The notes under the pieces are model-generated. The model ran no database searches and was not told where the DNA came from. It saw only the letters and a list, made by a program, of their open reading frames with translations. Made by a program: the position numbers and the translations under genes. DNA of 64,000 bases from Maylandia zebra (taxonomy: Eukaryota > Chordata > Actinopteri > Cichliformes > Cichlidae): assembly GCF_041146795.1 (NCBI RefSeq), contig NC_135187.1, positions 21,831,056-21,895,055 of the forward strand, read 5' to 3'. Each line of letters begins with the position of its first letter. Positions within the stretch are counted from its first letter, which is position 1. Positions 24,331 through 35,410 of this stretch are shown piece by piece.

Positions 24331-26768
24331 GACAAGCACCCCAGAATATTAAGCCTGGTCTGCACAGAGTGTGCACAGTTGTGTATATTCACTTTAAAAA
24401 AGCTTAACTTTAAAGCTTCAAAGTGCTTTTTTTTCCAGATTCCCTCAAGGCCCTAAACATTCAACTAAAGGCTCCTGGATTCAGATGCAGTCAGCCTCTA
24501 TGCTGTTAACATAAACAGAGACAGGGAGAGGTGTGGACTGTAGGTATCAGCTAGCTGAACGCCCTAATGCCAGTGTCTTAAAGCCAATCTAAGCACATTT
24601 TAGCCATTTAAATCCCTGGAAATGTATGTGTATGTGTGTGTCATTTTACACCTATGTGGGTAATAACTATGTCCGGTCAGCACTTGTATACAGTTGATTC
24701 ACTCTATGATTTCACTCTGCGTTTTGCTTCACTAACCCATTATTACTCTTAAACCCTGAGACATGTTCCATGTCATCAAGTCAAGCTATAGTCTATGACT
24801 TCAGCCCCTTCTTTAGAATAAAGTGCCCCATACCAAATCGCTGCTTTGAAAATACAGATTATGAAATGCTGACGTCTATATATTATATTTTTGGTAGGTT
24901 TTGCAATCTGGCATGTATACCTATTAAAAAATATTGGACATTTAGCTTTTATTTAAAAGAAACAGTAACAAAAAGATGAAAAATAGAGAAAGAAAGGAAT
25001 CGAAGTCGTATTGGACTGAGGAGCCGCTCAGGACATTTATACAAATGCGATATGACCCTTTACCACTTGACCACAGCGCAGCTCTGCTGACGTGCACTTT
25101 AAAAATGTTTAATCAGCTTTTCCTTATGTAAAAGAGGCACAGGCATTAAAAGTTTGGAATGCATTTTAACCAAGATAAATTGCAGCATCACACCATGTGG
25201 GAGAGTTGTAAAATATTACCGAAAAAAGTAGCATCTCTTGTGTAACACACGTTTCCTTCTGGTTGCTCATTTCTATCCAAATGAATGCCTCTCTGTGATT
25301 TAGATCTCAGTTTAATCACTGTTTAAATTCTGCTTTCTCTGGTTTGCTGTACTGAAACAGTCACGGTTCAACTCGAGCTCTACAGCGTCTGATAACCACA
25401 GGAGCGCAGGGAGACTGCATAAACAACAGGCTCGGTGCAAAACAGACCTTAAATATTTATGATCCTCTTTAAGAAGGACAAATAGGGGGGAAGAAGGTTA
25501 AAAACAGCACTGCAGACAATCAAACCTGTATATCAATGAAGCTTTGTGTATTTAAGGCACAACAGCACAATCTAAGACTCAGTACGGACATATGGACACA
25601 ATAATTTATTTCTTCTTGGGGAACCACACACAGATCTTCCACAGGGCAACGGTCATTTCGGGAAAAGGCATCTACACACAAACACAGACACACACAGACA
25701 AGACGAATATGGAAACTTAACACTACCATGGCACAACTAACTTTTGACTTGTATGCAATAAATAAAGCTACGTTTACTGCAAAACATGAACATATCCGGA
25801 GTGAAAACCTCAAGCATACACAGAATAACACACAGCTGAAAACTTTTGTATATCCCGGTGTCGTCTTCATTGACCTTTACCTACTTACTACATCCCCGAC
25901 AACAGGAACCCTTACTCGTCCACGCTTCTGTGCATATTACCTGTTAAAATTTCTGTCCGGTAAAAGTTGGGAAATGAACTAAAGCCTTCAAACTAAAGTC
26001 TACATAATCTTTTGAAATATGACACAGAGATCCAAATGCTGTGGCCTGAAGGAGTTGTTAATGCTAAGAGATTACAGCACCAAACAGTTGTTTTTTTCCA
26101 GATGATTTATTCACATATAATGAATCACTCTCTTTTACCTCCTTGTAATTTCTCCCTCCGTGGCACTTTTGTCTGCAACATCTAACCACTGCATCGGTAT
26201 GCACACCTACGAGCATGATGTGCACTGAATGCTGATGCAGAGATCACTGCTCTGTTTCTAAAGGAATGAAATCCCAGGAGAAAGAAAAAACCTCGCAACT
26301 TGTATTAAACATGGTATCATTATTTATTTATTTATTTTTAGCTTCTGAGATGACTGTCAGAGAAGCAACTCCACTGACACATCATCCATAACAAAATATA
26401 TCTGAGGGTGTTTTTTTCTTTTTTCAGAAGTGCAGTGCAGTTCCTGGGACTCTCACAGCTAAAGCTGCTGTAAAGCAGCGCTTCTTAACCGCTCGACTGG
26501 ATCCCAAAGGTAGGCTGAAATACTGCTGTTTACCTAAACTACTTTAAACATAATTACACTTGCTTATCCTGTGTCAGCTGTAACACCAAGGCGCTAACTG
26601 GGAGGACTGAGAGCATGTTTAAACTGCTTAGGAAAGAATCAAGGATATCTGAAATGCTAACTTAAAGTAATACATAATATAAATGACTGAATCAGTTGGC
26701 TTTTACTTGATAAACTGTTGAAAAGAGAACTGAATAAACTGATGTGTGTTAAACATTATTAGCAGGTT

Positions 26769-26836
26769 TTAGCTAGCTAAAGGTTAGCTAGCTAAAGGTT
26801 AGCTAGCTAAAGGTTAGCTAGCTAAAGGTTAGCTAG
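26769..26836. repeat. 15-base minisatellite
   Basis: Four and a half perfect copies of TTAGCTAGCTAAAGG. The unit contains the palindrome TTAGCTAGCTAA. It lies in pals2 intron 1. Confidence 0.95.
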
Positions 26837-27796
26837 AACGGACAAAGGATTAAAAAAATTCACTGAAACTTATAGCTGCAGGTAAAACTGGCTAATTTAG
26901 GTTCAAATTCATGTATTAATCAAAGTAGAACAGAATAAAAGTCAAATAAAGTAGTTCTAAAATGAATTAATAAGGAGTGAGAAATTATTGGTTGTAACAG
27001 ATAACTGCTAAAAGATTTGGATAAACGTTCAAATAGCATTAGAAATGGAAAAATTTCTAATGCTAAAAATTGTCTTATCTACTGAAATTCAGTCCCCTTA
27101 GTTATAAAAACATATTCTTCATCTAAACTAGCACTGGTTTAAAATAGAACCTGTTTTTTTTTTAAATTCAACTTTTTTTGTATATATCGGGCAAAATTTT
27201 TTCTTCTTTCAGACATATGAAACACTTGTTGTGTGCAGTTATTATTTACTTTTTACCCTCTGCCTGAATCTGCTCCGATAGACTGGTTGTTGTGGTTTTC
27301 AAATATGTGCTGTCAACAGGAAAGTTGCAGAGTGCTCTCTCGTGGGCAAACTGCGCAACCTCGTCGCTCACAGTTTTTGTATTTGTTACTTACTTATTTT
27401 TTTAAATCTTCATTTATAAATGATGATGATATTGGCCCACTGATAAATCAATCACAGCACTGGATACTGTTGATTGACGTATGACAGAATAGTAAATACA
27501 TTAATGTTACCTAGCCTGTCTGGTAGCGACCAATCATTAGCTGCATTAAACACACATTAACAAACTGCTGTCCTGTGTGGACAAGGCTTTATTTATTCAT
27601 TGCTTGGTATCCATCACAGGGGACTCAAGCAAATCTGACACAAATGTTGGGAACTGTCGCTCTAAAGACTTTCCACATGAAGCTGAAGAAACCACTGGAG
27701 TTACCCATCTAAAGCCTTCCATCTTAAATGAAAGATAACAATATCCCACTATTCATCCTAATATTTGAAAGCTCCCTTCTTCCTCCTACTGTCCTC

Positions 27797-28036
27797 ACCT
27801 CCAGATGTTTCTGCTCCCTGGGTGGATCGTACAGCCGGGGGCCCCTCCACGGCATGCTGTCCCAGGGGTCTCACCTCCTCCTCTTCCTGTGCCCCATTGG
27901 GACAGGAATCCTCCATTGCTGTGACCATCGCCAAGCTCTTCCTCTCTGTTGCCACAAGTATGCTAAGGCTAACCACGAGTAAACCACCAGTAGCTCTGCC
28001 AATATGTCTTCTGTCTTGTCTTTTCTGGCACTGCTG
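27797..28036 (-). CDS. pals2: Candidate alternative N-terminal exon of pals2
   Basis: The - strand has an open frame ending GAAACATCTGGAG followed by the donor gtgagg. Spliced to the acceptor before 23764, the phase fits: [11 protein letters not shown]. The frame contains MVTAMEDSCPNGAQEEEEV and then an acidic and proline-containing stretch. The upstream edge is uncertain; a T-rich tract ending in ag near 28037 could be an acceptor, or transcription could start nearby. Related MPP2 has N-terminal variants joined just before MQQVLDN, so such an exon is plausible. A chance open frame remains possible. Confidence 0.45.
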
Positions 28037-29717
28037 ACCCTCCACACTTCAAAAAAAAAATGCAGAAAGGGGAGATAGGAGCAAGAGAGACAGAGGGGAT
28101 TGAGGGCGAATAATGAGAGAAGAGACACAAAGACAGCGACAGTAGAATGGGATTAATATCAGAGGATTTTAAGAGACGAGGAATGATAGGGGAGTGAAGA
28201 GAAGTAGGAAAGCTGAAGGAAGATATTTTTTTAAAAAGAGAAAGGAAAAGAGGCTGATGGTTGGACGAGTTTGCAAAGACAGGCGTGAAATGAGACGGAG
28301 AGGGGCAGAAAGCTGGATAGCACTCACAGATGTGGACATGCATTCAGTGCCTGCTAGTTCCCTCCCTGTACTCTGACTTTAATACCTTCTCATACTACCA
28401 CCCCCGCCTCTTTTGATAACACACATAAACACACACACACATAATCCCACGATCCTCCTTTACCAGGCCTGCTTGAGTACCCCTCCTCTTGTATCCCTGA
28501 CCCCACCCAAAGTCAAGTTAACCCTCTTGTCTAGACAAAGGCACACACACTCACACACACTAGTTGAATGTGTCATTATGTAAGTAATCTTACATAAGTG
28601 CTACTAAAGAGGGCCTGACCCTACATTCCCATTCTTGTCCTCCTTCTTGCTCCCATTCACACTTATTCTGCTCAAAGCCAGAAACTCTGTTTGTGCACAC
28701 TGTGCTCGCACGAATTCCCTCAGTGGTCGTCCAACTCTTTGATTCTTCCTCAGCCCAACGGGAGCTTTTTCTCTTTAATTTTTTGCTTCCCCCCCCTAAA
28801 ATGAATGTGCCTCTCACCACCTTACATCTCATTAAATGAGTAGACTCGAGGTGCTGACAGGATTATGCACATTTTTTTGGACTGCAGTTTTTCTTGTTTC
28901 TGCCTTTTGCCTAAGTACGTCTGCACAAGCTGCTGGCTGCATGACTGTTTCTTAACAGAAATATTATCTTAATAACCGTTTGACCCTGTCTGTCCTGATT
29001 TATATTGAGGATAATAAGTAACATTTCACAAAGAATGCTTTAACACATCACAGCAAGGCTCTCTTGGAAATAAAAGGCAAGTTATGTTGCTATACTTACT
29101 AAGAACTCTTTGAGGCTATGCGGCATAAAGTTGCTAAGAGCTAAATAAAAGCTCATAATCATAAAGTTCAGTACAGCTCACATGTTTAAATTACATGCTT
29201 TAAAGTGAATACTAAAGGGCAGTTGATAAGCTTATATAGGGATAAAATTAGGAACTGACCAGAATTCAGTTCACCTTAGTGGTGCGGCCCCCAACAACAG
29301 TCCCAGTTCCTCATGTGGCCCCTTGGAAAAATCCATTGCTTACCCCTGCTTTAAAGTATTGGCTCTTCCTTTTCTTCAGTAAGTACTTGATAAAGCCTAT
29401 TTTTTTATCAGGCAAAATTAGCATTCCATTTAATATCACAAGGAATCTTGCTGGTTAAGCAGTGCTAGCATTAGCAGATGTGATACCAAACACATTATTG
29501 ACTCCATATTTTGGAAGTTCTCCCCTAGTCTGTCATCTGATTACGACTTGGTTTAGAGACAAACAAAGAGACAAACAGCTGCCTGACCATGTCAGCACAG
29601 TCCAATTAGACCATTTTTGTAGGAGGCCAGCCTATGGGCCATTACTCTATGAATAATAACATAAAAAGTATAATCACAATAAATACATTGTGCATACAAA
29701 TGTGACTTAGATGTTAT

Positions 29718-29929
29718 GATGGTGGTCAGAGGGCCCGGTGGCGCCTGTGTCCGGCAGCCTCGCCTCTGTCAGTGCGCCCCAGGGCAGCTGTGGCTACAAT
29801 GTAGCTTGCTATCGCCAGTGTGTGAATGCGTGTGTGAATGGGTGAATGACTGAATGTAGTGTAAAGCGCTTTGGGGTCCTATGGACTAGAAAAGCGCTAT
29901 ACAAATGCAGGCCATTTACCATTTACCAT
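29718..29929 (+). mobile_element. tRNA-derived SINE, head missing
   Basis: Shares GTGGTCAGAGGGCCCGGTGG through GCGCTATACAAATGCAGGCC with the SINE at 20896, and ends in repeated CATTTACC units. The tRNA-like head with A and B boxes is absent, the 5' truncation usual for retroposition. The close match to the first copy suggests both are young. Confidence 0.85.
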
Positions 29930-31416
29930 TATGATGACAGGGCGCAAACATTGGCTGAATGCTCTGGTGCGTTTAGCTCTAGCATGACGTTACGTAAAAG
30001 ATTAGCATCAACCACACAAGAACCACACAACTTATAATATCATGTCAGCAGTGACACTACTGTAAAGTATGGCAGCTAGCCAACTCTGCACTGCTGTCAT
30101 CAAGAGTACTTAACTGGATTGCAGAAAGCAGCTACAAGCAGGTCAATTGCGCTTGTATAACACATGTGACGATGTGCTTTGGTCACCATGTAAAGGAGCA
30201 CTAAGTGAGCAGGTGCTGGACTGGCTAACTAATGACAGACATTTCAATTTTTACAGCTATGCAAGAAACAACAGTCAGCTTGAGACCCCCTGAATTAGTG
30301 CAACCATGGCGCTCTATAAGACGCGAAGGATATGCTGTGATTTAACCTGAGATTCAAATCTCCATTTCTGTATCAAGACCAAAGTCATGGAAGCAAAAAT
30401 GAGAATAATCTAGAACAAGCTCCTCCCACTGCCCCCCATCAGGCTCCTCCCAGAGCGTCACAGCTGTGCAAGAAGCAAATCTGTAGGCTTTAATCCACCC
30501 CGCCTCTCCCTCCACCCCATCCTCAGCAATACCAGTCAACCCCTCCCCCAACTCAGGACGCGGGATTTTAATCCTGCCACGAAAGCACTGGATTACAGAA
30601 TCTCTCTCTCCCTCTTTCGCCATATCTGGTGTTCAAACATGTCCACAGGGCTGAAGTATGCTACATAGCTGTGCTTGGCAAGGGCTGAAATGGCCTTTAG
30701 CGACGCACTGCAACACACTGGCAACGACTCTGAGTGCAGAATTTAACTTAGGCAGAGCAGCTGCATGAGAAGAACTAAAGCACCGTGCCATAAGAAAGCA
30801 CCCTGGGAAGTCTGCACAGACTTAAAAAACAAACAAACAACTGATCCACAAGCGCCAGATCTGTAATGAGCAAAGCAAGACTGTGCTATAAATTATTAAA
30901 GCAATTGTTCTATTATTCAGAAATGAGAAAATTTGTGTATATATAAAAGAATGCATGCTGGTACTTTAAAAGGCGAAGAGAGAGAGAGAAGCTTTTGCGT
31001 ATTCTATCGAAAATACAATGACATCTAATAATAGCCAGTAATGCAAAAGCTGTACTTTCTGCCAGTCACAGTCAGGTAAGATTTGGGGACGCTAAATAAA
31101 TATATACAGAGTTTGGTTATATAAAACTGATGCTTTAATCCCACGCTTTTAGTTTAACATCAGCATGGCCCTTTCAAGTACAGAGGAAGTGCTGTCAAAA
31201 GTGAAATCCACACGGGTACACAAGCACAAACACACACACTTAAAAGAAAACCAGCTGCTTCCTTACTTATTCAAAAGTAAATCTTTAAAAGTAAAGATTT
31301 CCGGACCAACACAGTTCTGGCTGGCAGGTCTCCCAGCGAACCAACAAAATCATGTCAGCATGCAAGAAAAAAAACACATTTCAACATCTCCGGTGGGTTG
31401 AGAAAGTTGTGTTTAC

Positions 31417-31479
31417 CTATGCCAGTCGGTGTAGCCCAAGCCCAGTCCTACTGGCTGCTCATCAGTCAACTGTGAAGAC
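31417..31479 (-). other. pals2: Candidate 63-base cassette exon of pals2
   Basis: On the - strand the segment is bounded by tcttttcag and by a donor gtaaac. One frame is open (SSQLTDEQPVGLGLGYTDWH), and it would continue in phase into the candidate exon at 27.8 kb. Good splice signals at both ends are the only evidence; it may be non-coding or spurious. Confidence 0.25.
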
Positions 31480-31969
31480 CTGAAAAGACAGGGGAAGGGT
31501 GGGAGATGTGTGAAAGTTTGTGAGGATCATCCATATGAGCCATGAATATTCAGTCCTGTTTGCTTTGCTGCTCGCCAGTTTTCATCATTCCTCACATAAA
31601 CTCACTTGAGGATTCAGATACACAGTCGTGCTTACCAGTCCCACCTAATAACTCTAGTCTCCCTGTGAATTATTACTTGTATCTGTCTATGTCATCCCTT
31701 CCTCTCGTGGGATGCCTTTTGACAGAAATCCCTGACAATTTAATGTCTTTAGCTATTCAACGATGCCCGCATCATCAGCTGGCATTGTATGGGAAATGGC
31801 CACTATTCTCTGAAAGTAATGACGAAGCGGTATGCATTCACACCCAGTAAACCTCTCTTCTCATTTTGACTTGCAAACCTGTCTGAGTCTCATGCAGAGG
31901 TTTGCCAGCATCTGAGGTGTCGTATTACAGATTTTTCTGTCTCAGCGTGCTGTTGAACACTGTAATGCA

Positions 31970-32990
31970 GATACAGTCATTCTTTCACTGTTTATCCAGC
32001 ACAGTTGATATTTAAGAAAGAAACTGTACAGAAAAGATGGAGTGTTACTAAAGCTGTGCATTTCTCAGTTTTAAATTGTATCTTTGAGGACTTTGTTACT
32101 AGTAGCCTGTCGCAAAAACACATAATTTGCTCACATTTTTTTAATCGAATCTATGGGAAAAAGGGGGCAGACCTAACAAAACAATTTAAAGAAGATAAAC
32201 AGTATCTGAAAGTCATGTCCTTAAGAAACAGATGAAAATACAGTAAAGACAGTCTCAGTGGAAGCATGGCTGTCAAGGAGCCATTCTTAAAGAGGGGAAA
32301 CGTGGAGAAAATGCTGAGGTATGCCAAATTAAACAAGAACTGGACTGAAAATCAGTGGGAACAGGTCTGATGGTGGAGGGACTCCAATTGGGAAATTTAT
32401 GGTTCAAACCTTCATCAATAGGTACGAAGCAGGTCAAGAGAAAGACACAACAGTGAGTGTCTGCAGCCATCTGTAAAACATGGTGCATGGTGCAGACTCT
32501 ACCATGGTTTTGGGCTGCATTTTAACCAGTACTATTGGGAATATTACCAAAATTGATCAACTTATGAAACAGAAAGTACTGGCAGATTTTGAACCACCAT
32601 ACAAACCATCTGGAAAGAGTCTCATTGGCAACAGCTTACGTTTCAGCATGACAATGTTCCTAAACCATAAAAGCATACAAGGATAGAAAAACACACAATG
32701 GTACACTGTCAGTCATGGATCGAGCTCTGCAAGGTGTGAACCATAGCATTATTGAAGCAGTGTGGGATCATCTTGTTATAGAACAAAAGAAAAAGCAGCC
32801 AGAGAAGATCCAAACATCCAAAAAAGAGTTTTGAATGTCCTTCAAGAAGCTTGAAGAACTATTCCTGAAGACTACTTAAAGAAAATACAAAAAGGATAAG
32901 AGAGTTCAGGCTGTGTTGAAGAATGAAGTTGATCATACCATATTAACTTGTTAGAATTGTACAAACCCTGTTTTTGTCTTATATCCTACA
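31970..32990 (+). mobile_element. Tc1-like transposon (family D), decayed
   Basis: The + strand carries a transposase-like order of blocks: MVHGADSTMVLGCILTST (the GGS-MVWGC block) then KPSGKSLIGNSLRFSMTMF (the block before QDNDPKH). A catalytic block is followed by ACCATAAAAGCAT in place of the usual intact motif. Upstream GAGGAGGAAAC-like and AACAAGAACTGGAC phrases also fit a Tc1 transposase. Several breaks prevent function. Ends are approximate; terminal repeats were not resolved. Confidence 0.65.
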
Positions 32991-34874
32991 TTCCCACCTA
33001 CTTTGAAGGACTCTCTAAGCACATGAGGTATTCAGAACATGGGCGTTTTAAGTCTGCTGATGACTTTCATATATGAAGGAAAATGTTTTATCCTGTTTTC
33101 CTTGTCAAGAATGAACCTTCAGGTCTAAGTAGTCAGAATTAGCTTTATACACACACAAAGAGGATTTTTGCATCAGCCACATAAAAGCCATTTCAAACAC
33201 CACATCCTCGCTTCTTTTTCTTTTCTGTCTAAACTGTGAATGCAGGCAGAAAGCACTGCTCCTTCCAGCAACATGCCCTGCCCCGCTGTATGATATTTAA
33301 TTGTGTCTAATAAAACTGCAAAGTCTGGCAGAGTTAAACACATTCACGCTGCCCTTAAGAGCCATTGTGAAATGGACCGTTACAAAATGCAAGCCAGCAT
33401 AAAGAAGAAAAACCTGCTTTGAAATGCTGTTATTCCATATAACTGATAGCTGCATGATCACTGCATTCAGCCTTTTTCACGTTCCCTTTATTTTTCTCAC
33501 CTCAAGCAGTCAAGGCTTTCAATAGTCTAATAAAAGTTGCAAGTTATGTCTGCTTATTTATTATGAGAAATGATCTGGAAGACCTCTCAAATCAAGAAAG
33601 TAATCTTCTTTTATATACTCCCCTAACACACACATCGCAGGTACATCTTGGTCTTAAGCTGCTCCCTAGGTAACAAGTACCCTCCTGCAAAATCACTCTA
33701 CAGAAAATTAACAAAAAGGCGATGACAACACAGAGGAACCTCCACCCATCACTTGTTAGCAGTTATCTCTTATTTCTGTGGCAGTATTTTTTCACCCAGT
33801 CGTACCAGAGCTAACTGGTCACCTACTATTACAAGAGGGAGAGTACAGGGGTCAGTTCATTATACAACACAGATTAAAATCAGGTTCTGCACGCTCACTG
33901 GAAGTGAAAGATATCCCCTGGAAGAATGTTAATAGAGGCAAAGTCACTAGGCAGTTCCTCGCCTAATCATCCGCATCGAGGGGCAGGGAGCCAAGATGGA
34001 CCAATCGAAGGGGCCAAATGAGGAGGGAGGAGCAAAGAGACAGAGCCCTATGATATATCATTTGGCTGATATCGGACCTTTCCAGGTATTTCAGTATTGG
34101 TATATGTTGGTCAGTATAAAAACCTTTTATTTGTTTAATATTATGCAGAAGAAAATGCAAAGGAGCCGTTGTGAAATAATGCTGATCAAAGCAGATCGAG
34201 CGCTACTGTTCACAGTACTTCCAGGATTGTCTGCAACACAGAGTAGAAACACAAAGCAGTAGAGTCTTCATGGTTAGTTGGACTGGTAGTTATTTAGCAC
34301 TCACCATTTCATATACACATCCATACAGTGCCTTAGTGAATGCACTATCTGTATTAATATTATATCTGTCCCCCTAAAAACTAAACCATTAGATGGGAAG
34401 AAAGAAAAAAACAGCAAGGGTCACAATCTGGCCCTTCGAGGAGTGTGTAAAAGGGAGTGAGAGAATGTCAGACGAGCCGAGCAGGAGAGAGATTTAGAGC
34501 ATGACAATAAGGACCAGATAAAAGGCACATTAGGAGTCTTGAAGAAAAAAAGAAAGAACAATCCTTTAAAGATTAGACAAGGTTGTGGGGAAAGCCTCTC
34601 AAGTCTTGGGAAGTTCAGAGGAGGAGAGAGAAAACATGAGAGTCTAGAGGGAGAACAGAGAAGAGTGGTTGCTGAACGCCCTTTCACTTTTTCAAGAACC
34701 TACCAAATAACCTTGTCTAGCTATAAGCACAGGAACGTAATTGTAATTAAAGGTCCATAAAAATCTGATGGATATTTGCTTAGCTTATTTTTTCTGCACA
34801 AAGCTCCTCAGTGACCAGGTTGATCTGTCTTATGTTGAATTTATGGTTCCACAAATGTGTCTGTTTGCATATGT

Positions 34875-35410
34875 TGCAGTCAGAAGTTCACACACACTCA
34901 TCATGGGCGTGAATATCATGATAAATTCAGGCTTTTAATGATTTCTTTAAACTGTTTTTTTTAATGAGGTGTATTGTTTGTACGAATACATCTTTAATGA
35001 CTTTTAAGCAAAAACAAGAAGAATTGGCTGCACATGTTTGGATTTATTTTGGTTTTTCTCTAATCCAAACAGGGCCTAAAGTCAGGCTCGAATATATATA
35101 CATACACTACTATTAATATTTGGTTTAATGCTCCTTTTGTAGCCATCAACAAGCTTCTGAATTCATTCTGGCTGGATATTTGACCACTTTCATTGGCAGA
35201 ATTGGTAGAGATGAATTGCCAGACTTCATTTGCCTGCACTGGCCCTATGGCGAGGGGTTTTGAGCAATGTAAACATGTTTCTGTGCAGTTGTTCAAAATC
35301 CCAACTAAACATTGCTTGAGTTGGATGATGCTGTGCATCGGGTGAATGCTGATTGGTTGAATAGTGGACTGCAACAGGGAAGTGTGTGACATCAGAGTTC
35401 ATAAAAATGG
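34875..35410 (-). mobile_element. Tc1-like transposon fragment (family E)
   Basis: The left edge, CAGTCAGAAGTTCACACACA near 34877, matches a familiar Tc1 terminal repeat. Inside, TTTAATGCTCCTTTTGTAGC and GACCACTTTCATTGGCAGAA are reverse complements of the transposase 3' region of that family. The other end is missing or unrecognisable. It lies in pals2 intron 1. Confidence 0.65.

Noticed and set aside
26769-26836. CRISPR-like short repeats
   Set aside because: The units are directly adjacent without spacers and this is an animal genome. It is a minisatellite.
30354-30623. Open frame of 89 codons on the - strand in pals2 intron 1
   Set aside because: No family resemblance and no convincing acceptor and donor pair in phase with pals2.
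34050-34130. GATATCGG-type phrase suggesting a DNA transposon edge
   Set aside because: Too short and without matching terminal repeats to support a call.
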